A stretch of DNA of 64,000 nucleotides from Roridomyces roridus (lineage: Eukaryota > Basidiomycota > Agaricomycetes > Agaricales > Mycenaceae): contig JARKIF010000010.1 of the NCBI GenBank assembly GCA_029378245.1, positions 620,001 through 684,000 on the forward strand, read 5' to 3'. Within the stretch, counting starts at the first letter, position 1. Each line of letters starts with the position of its first letter. The position numbers and the translations under genes are program-made. The notes beneath the pieces are model-generated. The model did no database searches. It was not told where the DNA came from and saw only the letters and a list, made by a program, of their open reading frames with translations. Shown in pieces: positions 47,050 through 57,486 of the stretch.

Positions 47050-47805
47050 GGTGAGGGACAAAGGGTTCTGGGTTCTTTCTTCTGACCACGTCTGCAGGAT
47101 ACCCTAAATTTATAACTTTTCTCCAGGTGGCGTAATGCAAGGCTCGCGGGAGAACTCCCCAATCTTGATCTTGGGAACACATCTGCAGTTCGAGAATATA
47201 CTCGTGATTTAATCTTAGCAGGCCTCGCGCCGAGACCGTTCTGCACGTCATGGAAAGGGAATGCTCTGGGTGAAATGCACGCAAATGGACCTCGGCAGCC
47301 CACCGAGACGAGTCACTGAAGAATTATAGTAATCTGCGTTGCACCGACTGGCACGCAGGCGTTCCACGGCGATGTTGGAAGGTGTGTGTGGGACAAAGAA
47401 GGGGTGCTTCTCTAAAACTATTAAACGACAACACCGGCTGACGTCTCCGCGATAATGAAATGAAGGTTGCCGACAAAGTTCCTTTAAAATCCCAACAAAC
47501 AAAGAACCCCAGAGTCTTGCCCACGGGAGCTTCTCTGAATTATGGCGCTCAAATCGAACCCACTCGTCGTTTTATTCTTCAAGACTCAGAAATTGCTCGA
47601 GCCGCCGACGAGGTGGGACTGCGGTTTACTTCTTTGACGCACGATTAAATGTCTGCTCGACAGCACGGAAATACAGGCGTGCTGGGAGCTCTGTCGGCTG
47701 CACAATAACATAGGATTTTGGGTCGTCTATCTGCCCACTGGTGGGTCGCTGCGGCTCAGAGCGGAGTGCTGAAAACTAAACGCCTCGCGTAGCTTGGGCT
47801 ATCGC
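47050..47805. other. Divergent intergenic region
   Basis: About 750 bp between divergent ICMT-like and UbiA-like genes, with no supported coding exon. It would hold both promoters. It is also where missing N-terminal UbiA exons would have to lie, but I found no helix-rich frame there. Confidence 0.5.
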
Positions 47806-48849
47806 GATGGCCTACAAAGCGCAGCCAGAGATCACGACCCTGAACGCCATTCGGCTGGCCCTCTTATACGTACCACTGTGTTTCGGAATCAAATCTCTGG
47901 TGAGTCGGTCGGTGTTGAACTTACCTCTAGCTGAACGGTGATGCAGATAATGACCATCGACGATATCCTCGACTACCCCTTCGATGGCCAAGTCGAGAGA
48001 ACCAAGAACCGGCCGCTTCCACGGGGTGCAATTACTCTTCAACGCGCCTGGGTTTTCTTTGGACTTCAGGCCGTAATCGGGGTTGAGCTCGCATCCCAGG
48101 TTTTAAGTCTCAGGGCGTGGGTGCTGCCGCTATTTTCAACAAAGTAGAAGACTCACTCAACCAATAGGCTCTATGTGTCGATGGTCGTATGGCCTCTTTA
48201 CATTATTTATCCCACCTGCAAGGTATATTATAGGTCCCTAACGTCAACGAAGCTTATCTTCCGTAGCGCTGGACGAACCTCGCACCTATCCCTTTGGTTA
48301 GTAGTACGTACACTGAAGGACCCAGGTCACTCACGCTCGCACAGGGGCTCATGTTCAAAGTCGGAATTTTCATGGCATGGAGCGACATCACGGCGAATGG
48401 GTCGATTCCTTGGGACGTTCTCACCTGCGTCTACCTCGGTGCGGTGCTCTGGACGATCACCTACGAGACGGTGTATCAGCATCAGGCGTGTTTCAAAGTG
48501 ATTTTGCAGGATGTCCCTGACCTGTATGTAGGACATACTTGACGACGTCAAGATCCCCGGCATGCACTCGCCCGCCCTGCTGTTGCGTGGCTACACTATC
48601 CCCGTTTGCAGCGTCACAGCTGTGGGTTTTCTAGGTCTGCTTGCACTCGGGGGATGGTTGAATGGGCAGGGAGTCGCGTTCTACGTCAGCGTTGGTGTAG
48701 CTGGCTGCATCCTTTTGCCGACCTTGCTGCGCACCGATATTGAGTCTCCCGCCGAGTGCAGGGCCTTTTTCCTCACTACGCCGCTCGTCGGGCAAATTAT
48801 TCTCCTGGGATTCGTTGTGGATGCAATCGTGCATCGTATCGTGGTGTAG
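47806..48849 (+). CDS. UbiA prenyltransferase family protein, shortened N-terminus
   Basis: Multispan membrane prenyltransferase of the 4-hydroxybenzoate polyprenyltransferase (Coq2) type. ATG 47806 (MAYKAQPEITTLNAIRLALL). The first Asp-rich motif is TIDDILDYPFDGQVERTKNR PLPRG-like and complete; the second, YQHQDILDDVKIPG, spans an intron. Other family marks are YIIYPTCK joined to RWTNLAPIPLGLMFKVGIFM and GSIPWDVLTCVYLGAVLWTI. The segment between the first helix (LLYVPLCFGIKSL) and the first Asp motif is about 8 residues instead of ~40, so most of helix 2 is absent. The intron before DILDD begins with GC (gcgtgt..gtag). The ~250-residue product may be non-functional or have an unrecognised exon. 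Confidence 0.78.
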
Positions 48850-48952
48850 TCTCGAGGAATCGTCGCCCTCTATGCAGTTCCTGTAGTTTGCGTTTACTGT
48901 CCAGATAATCAAGGTTTCGGTATCAATCGGAGTGGAAATCGCTGACGTTCGA

Positions 48953-49090
48953 CATTGAACCCTTTCACAATGCGAACCTGGATTTCATTGGTTGAACACC
49001 CGCCTGCCGCATGGCCTCCGACCATTGAATCCTTTCACAATGCGAACCTGGATTTCATTGGTTGAACACTCCGCCTGCCGCATGGCCTCC
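48953..49090. repeat. Tandem duplication of a 67 bp unit
   Basis: Copies 48953-49019 and 49023-49090 differ by only one substitution and one inserted T. Each contains CCTTTCACAATGCGAACCTG and GCCTGCCGCATGGCCTCC. Non-coding as far as I can see. Confidence 0.92.
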
Positions 49091-50194
49091 TCATTGTCTT
49101 CCTTTTGCGTTCCCATCTCATTTCAACGCCAATTTGTCGGACTCGTGTATACCTTTGTCGAACATGTTTGGCCTGGACGCTTCTTTGAATGTTGGCTTCT
49201 CTGCTCCCGCGAAGGTGGACGAAATGAAATGAACAGATCGCCCTTGACATCACCGGGTCCCGGCACAGTCCAGGTACAGAATCTTGCGGTTATAAAACGC
49301 CTGACTCATTTCATGCCCAAAGACGCGTTTGAAATCTCGACGTGACGGGCCCGGCCGCTCCGTTCGATTGATCCACTGTGTATCCGTATTCGCAGTTACT
49401 CGGTGGTTGTTATCAATGTCGCGGGTTTCAAGAGAAGCCACTGGCAGAACTGATTCTCACCATGACTCACCCATTCCAGAATATGTCAGTTCGTGGCGTT
49501 TTTTGACTCGTTTGAACATTTTTTCCCAGTGCGTCGGTAGGTGAGTCGCAGGGGTCCCATGCAGAGAGATGCGAAACACGCCAATAGAGAGAGCAGAAAC
49601 GTCATCGTTGGCCAAGTCAATGTTGAAGTTGAATGTTCATCGTCTTCTCCAACGAGAATGGAATGAGGCCAAAGATAGGGCGTCTTCCCGACTCGAGGCA
49701 CAACTGTTCAAGTGATTTTCCCAGTCGATTATCGCCGCGAGGCACCAGACGAGTGACAGGTTGAGAAAAGAGAGGATCACGTGATCGTACAAAGCTCTTC
49801 CCAATCTATTCAGCCGGACCTTGGAGCAATCGTGGAGCAAACGGAACTCAGTCTGGTCGCGCCCGCAGGAACAGAGACGAACAGAGGCTACATCGTCCCC
49901 AAAAAACCCTCGAGTCGGCGCAAAATTCCCGCGCCCGGATGCCCTCATCCCACACTATGCGGCTCTGTCAAACTTGCGCTCTTGAATGGCTCTCACACTG
50001 GAGCACTTGACCTCAGATAGTGTATGGAATTGTCACATGGACCTCTGCTGGACTCGTCATCACCGTACAAGCGGTTGAGAAGGAGATTTTTCAGCGACAC
50101 CGCCATATGGAGGTCATCGGAGCGGGTTTCCGTGTGGCCATTAAAAAGCGTGGTTTCACCTTGCCTTGTCTAGATCTCACCCAAACGCAATCCA
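49091..50194. other. Region without a supported gene
   Basis: About 1.1 kb. Short frames on both strands (for example minus 49948-49637 and plus 49781-50020) show no family signature and no matching splice sites. Probably aquaporin upstream sequence, possibly with decayed gene material. Confidence 0.45.
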
Positions 50195-51681
50195 ATGGCC
50201 AATAAACGCAGAGTCTCCGCTTCCTCCTCGACTGAGAAGGGCTCACAGTTGGAGCATCATGATCCTACCACTGGCCCGGATTCGCGGCAAACCGAAGTCG
50301 TACCGAACTGGTGGTGGAACTACCGGTACGCGACTATGCCGGAGAGTGCATGTTGGTATTGACACCGTAGCAGGCAAATTATTCGAGAGGCTGCTGCCGA
50401 GTTCACAGGAGTTATGATTCTCATTATTTTCGGCACCGGCGTCGTTTGCCAAGTCGTTCTGTCGTCGATTACGGCTGTTGCGCCGTCTCAAAAAGGGGTG
50501 CGCATCAGTTTGATTCGACCCAAGATGGATATTCATTGCGAGGTAGGACTATTTGTCTATAAGCTTTGGATGGGCTGTCGGTATGTGCATACGCTCTTGT
50601 GGGCTACGGCTTCTAATGGTCGACAGGAACCGCAATGGGTATGTGCGCTCACGACGATTTTGATGGTGAATTGATGGGTGACTATTGGCGTTTGGGTTTC
50701 TGTGGGAATCTCGGGTTCGTCTATCGTCGCAACGTCTTTGGAAAAGTCTGACTGTTTCCGCATTAGGGGGCCACATCAATCCCGCTGAAAATACGCTCCT
50801 TAAACAAGCGCTGTAACCTTCTAACACTCGAACAGGTCACCTTGGCGCTCGCTACCTGGAGAGGCTTCCCCTGGCGCAAGGTGCCGATTTACATCTTTGC
50901 CCAGTTACTAGGCGGGATCGTTGGTGCTGCTATCGTCTACGCGAATTACTTCCACGCTATCGACTTGTTCGAAGGTGGTCGAGGTGTTCGTACTCTCAGC
51001 ACCGCCGGTCTTTTCTCCACGTATGCGGTACGTGTGATTACCGAGTGAAACCGCCGTACTCACTTTTTCTAGTTGGATTACATGACGAACGTATCCTGCT
51101 TCTTTTCCGAGTTCATGGCGAGCGCAGTCCTCCTCATCATGGTGCTTGCCACCACGGATCCCAACAACTCTCCTCCGCCAGCCGGGCTCTTTCCGTTGAT
51201 TTTGTTCTTGTTGATTCTTGGGATCGGTGCTTGTCTTGGAATGGAAACAGGCCAGTGCACTCACTCTTCACGAATCCTCCGGCGTTTATACCGAGTACAG
51301 GATATGCTATCAATCCGGCTCGAGATCTTGGTCCTCGAATCTTGACTTCCATGGTCGGGTATGGGACACAAGTGTACACTTTCAGAAAGTCTGTGCTCCA
51401 CCCCTCGTAAAATGATCGACCTGACCGTTTCGCAGTCAATACTGGCTCTGGTGTCCAGTGATCGCACCGATTTTGGGCGCCCAAGTGAGCGCCCTCGCTC
51501 TACGCCTATCATTCCGTGCCTAATGGGATTACTTGACAGGCAGGGACCATTTTCTACGATGTGCTTTTATTCAATGGACCGGAAAGTCGTATCAATCGAC
51601 CGTAAGTAGCTTCCCTTACTCGCTGCCTTGAGTTCAGCTCATCCCTGTTGCAGTCGTGTCGTCACTCGCGAAGCAGTTTGA
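50195..51681 (+). CDS. Aquaglyceroporin (MIP family) with irregular introns
   Basis: Channel for water and small solutes such as glycerol, six membrane helices. ATG 50195 ([16 protein letters not shown]), TGA ending 51681, about ten exons and 300 residues. Exon content is intact: [47 protein letters not shown] then [13 protein letters not shown] (first NPA box), [32 protein letters not shown] (second NPA box; the D after NPAR is typical of glycerol channels), [34 protein letters not shown]. However, the intron after INPA begins GA (50787) rather than GT, the intron before GVWVSVG ends TG (50686-50687), and the one before YAINPAR begins GC. So it is either functional with rare splice sites or a young pseudogene. 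Confidence 0.8.
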
Positions 51682-52085
51682 AGGAAATCTCTCTAAACGT
51701 TAAATGTATGTATGTACTATGTATTCTTGCCCGTACTTTACGGCACCTGAATGTCGGGCGGGGTCAAAGTCCCGCATTGGAACGGCCGGGACCGTTCTAC
51801 AGAGAGGGTATGCGTCCCGACTTCCCAAAGTTGAATGGTTTCTCTCTTTCGCCAAGAGCTTAGAGCATGGACTGTAATATCTCCAGCTAGATAACTGAAA
51901 GGGAGTCTGAGGGACTGGAGTCTGGTCATGGTGAGCCCCAAGACCCAGGGCTGTCGGTACCTCGTGCTCACTGTTTACCGAGACGTCGGCAACTTTCTTT
52001 GATATCAGTGGCGGTGAAGCGCGCTCGATGGATATCCTCTCATACTTAAACGACCCGTTCAAAATGATCAACTCATTTCCCCGCA
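51682..52085. other. Intergenic, upstream of ZZ/EF-hand gene
   Basis: No gene seen. This holds the 3' UTR of the aquaporin and the promoter of the gene at 52086. Confidence 0.5.
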
Positions 52086-55000
52086 ATGCCTATGCCCGCG
52101 TTGCTCAAGAAAATCAGCAGGAAAAGCCTCCGTAAACGAACGCAATCGTCTTCCAGTGCAGAGCCAATTCCCCAACTTCCTGACACCACTTTTCGAGCAC
52201 AAACGCTCCCAAATCCTTCACGAGCCACGATCCACGTTGTTGTGCAGGACATAAACGTTAACAAGCCCACGCCGCCGACTCCAATAACACCGATCGCGTC
52301 GAATGCACTCGTTCCACCGCAGGACGACCTTTCAAAGGATCTCCATTCCGCTTGGGTATCCGCGACCACAGCTCCCAAAGTTAGCAAAGCGGACAAGATT
52401 CTCCTCACTATGGGTTCAGTCATCTTTTTTTCCATCGCATGACCACCTTGCTCATTCAACATTGCAGAAAATGGTGTCGCGGGTGCCATGGCCGAACAAG
52501 CCAAAGGAGACACCATCATGACCACCGTGAAGACGGCTCTCGAAACTGTCGGTGCTTTGGAAGTGATTGAGAGTGGCGTGAACGCGTTCATGGAAGGGAT
52601 GCCTGTTTTAATGAACGCGTAAGCAACACAAGCCCCTCGCGTTCTCTCCTGAATTCAGTACAGTCTGGACGAGGTGGCCAAGCTGCATCCGTACGTCTTC
52701 GGCTTATTCTCTGCTCTGCTTGTCTTTGACCTGGTCTCCTAGATTTATTGGAGGTGTGTGTGATAAATTTCGGCGTCGGGCGTCAGTTCAAAGTTCTCCC
52801 AGTTGCAGTCATGGCATTCAAGGCCGTATGGGCTCTCGAGCAAAAACGACGCGACAACGACAAGAAGATTATTGCATTGCACATGGAAATGAAGGATATG
52901 ATGGCTGTATTGACCCAGTACGTCTCCTTGCCACTTACATGTTCTCACATTCAGAATTCAACAGACTCAAGAACGTCAAAGATGTGGAGGAGGTGGCTCC
53001 TGATGGCTCCACGATCAAGGGACGAATGCAGGAAATTCTCAAAGCGACGGCAGACGATATCAAGGCTTGCGCGAATGGTGAACACCTTTTTTGCTTGAAA
53101 TTTCTCATCTCAAATGCTTCAGCATGCGACACGTATGTCAAGAAAAAATTGATCGGTGCGCTCTTAAATTCCTCCCTCTCTCCTTCATCTCATTTGGTAT
53201 CCAGTCAAGGTCATCAAAGGGCCCTTGTGGGAAGGAAAGTTGGCAAAGTTTGCTGCAAACTTTACCAAGCATCGCTCCGAGTTTGTGAGGCTACCAAATT
53301 ACTTTTAGATCTAAATTCTCACAAAGAGCAGGAATTTGCTCTATCGATTCACACTGCAGTTGGTATCGACACTGCCAACAAGACCCTCGGCGATGTCGAG
53401 CAGACGACGTTGCAGATGAATCTCAAGATAGATATGATGATGAAGATCTTCCAGCAGGCGGTCAGCCCTGAGCAGATGCAGATGACGAGGTGCGTTTGTT
53501 CACCATCTACTTGTTCTTGGCCCTCATGCCCTCCATAACAGAATGATCGAAGCAAAGGGCGGGCAAGGGGTCGTCAACAACGATAAAGCGCTCAAGGAGC
53601 TCAACGACTTTGAGATCAAATCCATGGGTGCTCAAGTATCAAGTTCCGCTCATGGGAACAAGACCGCCAAGCCATTCGAACTGGAGGATCTCAAAGAGGA
53701 GCTGCACACCACAGTCGAGGCTGCTTTGGAGAGCAATATGATGGCCTTTAGTCGCAAGTTTGAGGTCCAAAAGCGGCAGATCATGTGTGTCCTCAGTTTC
53801 ATCCTTTCGAAAGATACTGATTTCCTTCAAAGTGACGAACTGTCGCGGGTCATTGAACACGAAGGTGACCGTGTTATTAGCGCGGTGACGGCGGGGCCAC
53901 ACGATAGGATTATCGATCCGGTGCGTCTGCCTTGTGTTATCGACCTCTTCTCTCGGCTCATGTCTTGAAGAACATCCATGAGATATGGAAAGAGTGAGTC
54001 TTGTTCCCCTAACGGAGTTCCTTGACTCATCGTTTGCCAGGATGGTGAGCCCGGCGGATGCGTATTGGCTTTTGACCACTGAATATGAATTAGGGCTGGC
54101 GAGGCAGCGTCAAGGTAGTCTCTTACAAGCGCTATAACACCGCACATTCACTTCTTCGTTGTGTCAACAGGCTCGGCACTTCGTAATGGCTCTACGGGAT
54201 CATTTCCAGGAAAACAGCCACAGTGACGATAAGAAACACCAGCATGCTCATATCGAGAAATCGGACCAGTGGGCCCTGGAGTACATCAAGTAAGAATTTC
54301 CGTCTACTTTCATTGGTTATTTCTCAATGAATCATTAGCGTCGTTCGCCTTCAACCCATCTCGGAGGCTTTCGACGATGACGCGTCGGGGTTCGTTACTG
54401 TAGGCTCCATTCTCAGTCGCCGATCCATTGGTGTTGACTTGGCTGGAATAGGTAGCGGAAGTCAATGCATTCACAACGCATCGTCCTCTGGGCTGGAGGT
54501 CGGATTAATCCGTTCTAATAGTCCAAGAACTCACGTCTACGCCAGTCTGCCGCATTGGGTCGCGTACTGGGCTATCGGACACCACCAGGCAATGGCCGAA
54601 TACGTGACCAAGATCCTCGAAATATTGGCAAAAATGTTTGCGATAGTGAAGAATGTTCTTCCAGCGAACAAATCGGCAGTCAATATGTATCTGGAGGGCA
54701 TCTACGTCGGTGTTTATACCCTGTCGAGCTCCGTTAACGGATGCTATGTGAACGACGCCCTGCAAGTAAGTTTTCGATCATTTCAATCTGGCGGCCGCTG
54801 ATTAGAAGTAGGAAAGATTTGCTTCTTACGTCGCATCTGAAGAGGCCCGAATCCGAAGTAAGGGCGGAGCAATGCCCGTCTGATTCCAGCTAACACCTTG
54901 CATTTAGCCAATCTCGACGCGGTCCAGTACGATATTGACGACATTTCGACGATTTTATTGGTTACAGGCAAGTTCTTATTCACATGCATTGTTCGGCGTC

Positions 55001-57248
55001 TTACCCAGTGTCATAGGCGAAGGGCGTATTGACAGAGTGCGTGCATGATTATTGATCACTGAGGCGTTTGAAGCTCACATTGTGGCTCAGTACGCTCTAC
55101 CCCTGATTTATCTATTGCTCGAAAGACACTTTGAAATATTCCGGGTGGCCCAAACTCGACGCCTCCACAATGACGAGCTATGGGATGCGGTGGACACTCT
55201 GCAATATGTCTTTGATTCTGTCCAGACCCGGGTTGCGATGCTCCAGTCAATATTCAAGCAACAGGTAGGGCCGTCCTTTATGTTAACCACAACATCGTTG
55301 AACTCGCCTTTGCAGAAATTGGATGTTGCGGCCACCTTGAAGAGCTTTTCCTTCGGGTTGTATGAATACCAGAATGATCTCAACCTTTTATGGGACGCAA
55401 AGCTGGTGCAAGAGGCCGAGTTCCCCGACTTTCCGTATGATGACAGCTTGGAGAAACAAGACATTGATGTCGACAAGATCTTGAACTACACTCCTGACCA
55501 AGAAGACTTGGACTTTGATGCATACAAGCCCAGGGCCGAAATACAAGCGGTCGATTCACAAGTCCTTCCTGATTGCGAATCAGTGTTGAACCTGTGGCAT
55601 GGATTCACTTACTGGGTCAGTGGCATCTCTCTTCTTTCTTGGCTCCTATTGAAGCGTAGTCTAGCCGAAAACAAGCCAGTGGCCCTCTGCGGGCATGATT
55701 TCTATGCATCTCGCGCCATCTTCAGTGGACGGACAAGTCCAATACTTCACCGCCTCGGACCGGGCCAACCGCACTGATTTCAAGATCGCAGGCCAGTGTC
55801 AAGTGGGGGAAGAACCCGGAACTGTTTCAGTGACCTTCAAGCGCACGTTTCCCGCGCGCTTTCCCACCCAGTATTTCGCTGGTACATGGGACGCTGCCAC
55901 GGATACCCTTTCTGGTACAGTTGGGTTGGAGGAAGACCTCGCGACGCACACTGCGGTGTTCGTCTTCAAACACATGGACCAACAACACATGTGTTTCTTG
56001 CCTGCCCCTGTCGAACTCGAAAGTAATCGAGCTCAAGCGCGGTGGCGTTTTGCCATTGCGGCAGTCGTACATGACTTGCGGCGGGCGCGATGGAGTTGGC
56101 CGTTCTTCCAGGAGCGGCGGGATAACCGCCGTCGTTTCATCGAGCTGTACATCCGAAGTTCAGCGGCGAGCACCCGATTCGGGACAGAGCTGTCACTGGC
56201 AGAGAATCAAGAGATGTTGCGCTTGAAGAAGAGTGAGTCCGTTCATTTCATGACGACAAGAGTCTCAAACATCCTTCTAGCGTTTACTACAGCGGATTGT
56301 CGGTTCATCCATAGCGTCGCGGAACAGAGGCTACGGGACACGACTGATCACAGGTACGTCTGTGTCTTGTTCTCTCGGAAACCCGAGATGACCCCTGAAT
56401 GCACATTACAGTGCCAATTGCGACTCGTGCGGTGGCGGTATTGGAGGGGCTCGTATCAGCTGTCTGCAATGCCAGGTGCGCGGTAAATTCAAACAGGAAC
56501 AAGTCCATTGCTGATCCACGTGAAAGATGGTAGACACTTTCAATACGGTGGACTTTTGCGAGAAACCAAATTGTATGAAGGAACGATGCAAGCGGGATGA
56601 CATGCAAAAGGTGCATCAGCCGCACCACGACTTGATGAAGGTGAGCTCGATCTGGAAATTGGTTACCTTGCTCACCTCGCTTAGGTGCGACGGGTGATTC
56701 ATACGCGTTTATTCGGAAAGACGTATCGGGATGCTAAAGCCGCCTTGGCACACGCACGAAGTCTGCTCGACGCGGAGGAAGCTGGCCAAGTCGAGCCGGA
56801 GGAAGAGGTTGCACAGCCTTTGTCAGCCATCAGCCCAGCATCACTCACCATCTCCATCCCTAAATTCCGTCCTACATCCATGCTGGCCTCGCCCGCACCC
56901 GCGCCTAGCGGTCCTTCGTGCGCCAATTGCAGCAAATCAATCTCGATGCCGTGTTGGTATTGTGTCCAATGCGGGGAATCGACGTTCATCTGCTGGGAAT
57001 GTGATATGAAGGAAGAGATTTCGTTTGGGACGCATGATTTCCATGGGCATGATCTTGTGCGCGTCGCAGAGGTGGTGGAAGAGAAGGACCTGACCGTGGA
57101 AGAGCGGCTCGGAGATCTGGAGGAGCGATTTGCAAAGCATGAACAGGCGGTGACTGAGAGGTTGACGCAATTGGAAAACTCGGTCGACGCGCGGCTGGTC
57201 AGAGTGGAGAATCTGCTGGAGCAGCTGGTGCTCAAGCTAGTCACATAA
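52086..57248 (+). CDS. ZZ-type zinc-finger / EF-hand-like family protein, full length
   Basis: ATG 52086 (MPMPALLKKISRKSLRKR), stop at 57248, ~20 short exons, roughly 1,250 residues. In order: a disordered N-terminus; helical region IESGVNAFMEGMP, VMAFKAVWALEQKRRDNDKK and IALHMEMKDMMAVLTQ; VSPEQMQM.. and FELEDLKEELHTTVEAALES; an EF-hand-like loop SEAFDDDASGFVTV (~54370) followed by SLPHWVAYWAIGHHQAMAEY; ALPLIYLLLERHFEIFRVAQ; a beta-rich part with FKRTFPARFPTQYFAGTWDA; a first zinc cluster CDSCGGGIGGARISCLQC (exon near 56410); a second ZZ-like cluster CANCSKSISMPCWYCVQCGE..CWECDM with later HDFHGHDLV; and a C-terminal coiled coil. I recall this as a widespread agaricomycete family without known function. 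Its paralogue begins at 1328 on the other strand. Confidence 0.85.
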
Positions 57249-57486
57249 GTGGTCGAGTCCAGGTATAGAATTAATTTGGACTATAATGATAATATCCTGT
57301 CTTTGTACATTATCGACATGCCGCCGTCCCTCGAGCAGAGACCGACCTCTATACGAAAGAGATACAGAATATACATACAGTGGGTGTTTGTAATAAAGAT
57401 ACGGGGCCAGTGCTGAGTGGATACAGTACAGTACCTGTGTAGATAGATAATTTACGTGCGTGGTTAGTGAGAAGACGGGAATAACA

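Noticed and set aside
49637..50020. Extra exons upstream of the aquaporin ATG
   Set aside because: The open frames there lack membrane or family features and the ATG at 50195 already gives a typical MIP N-terminus.
51395..51445. A further abnormal (AA) donor in the aquaporin gene
   Set aside because: Moving the junction three bases gives a normal GT donor and restores FRNQYWLW, so this intron is canonical.
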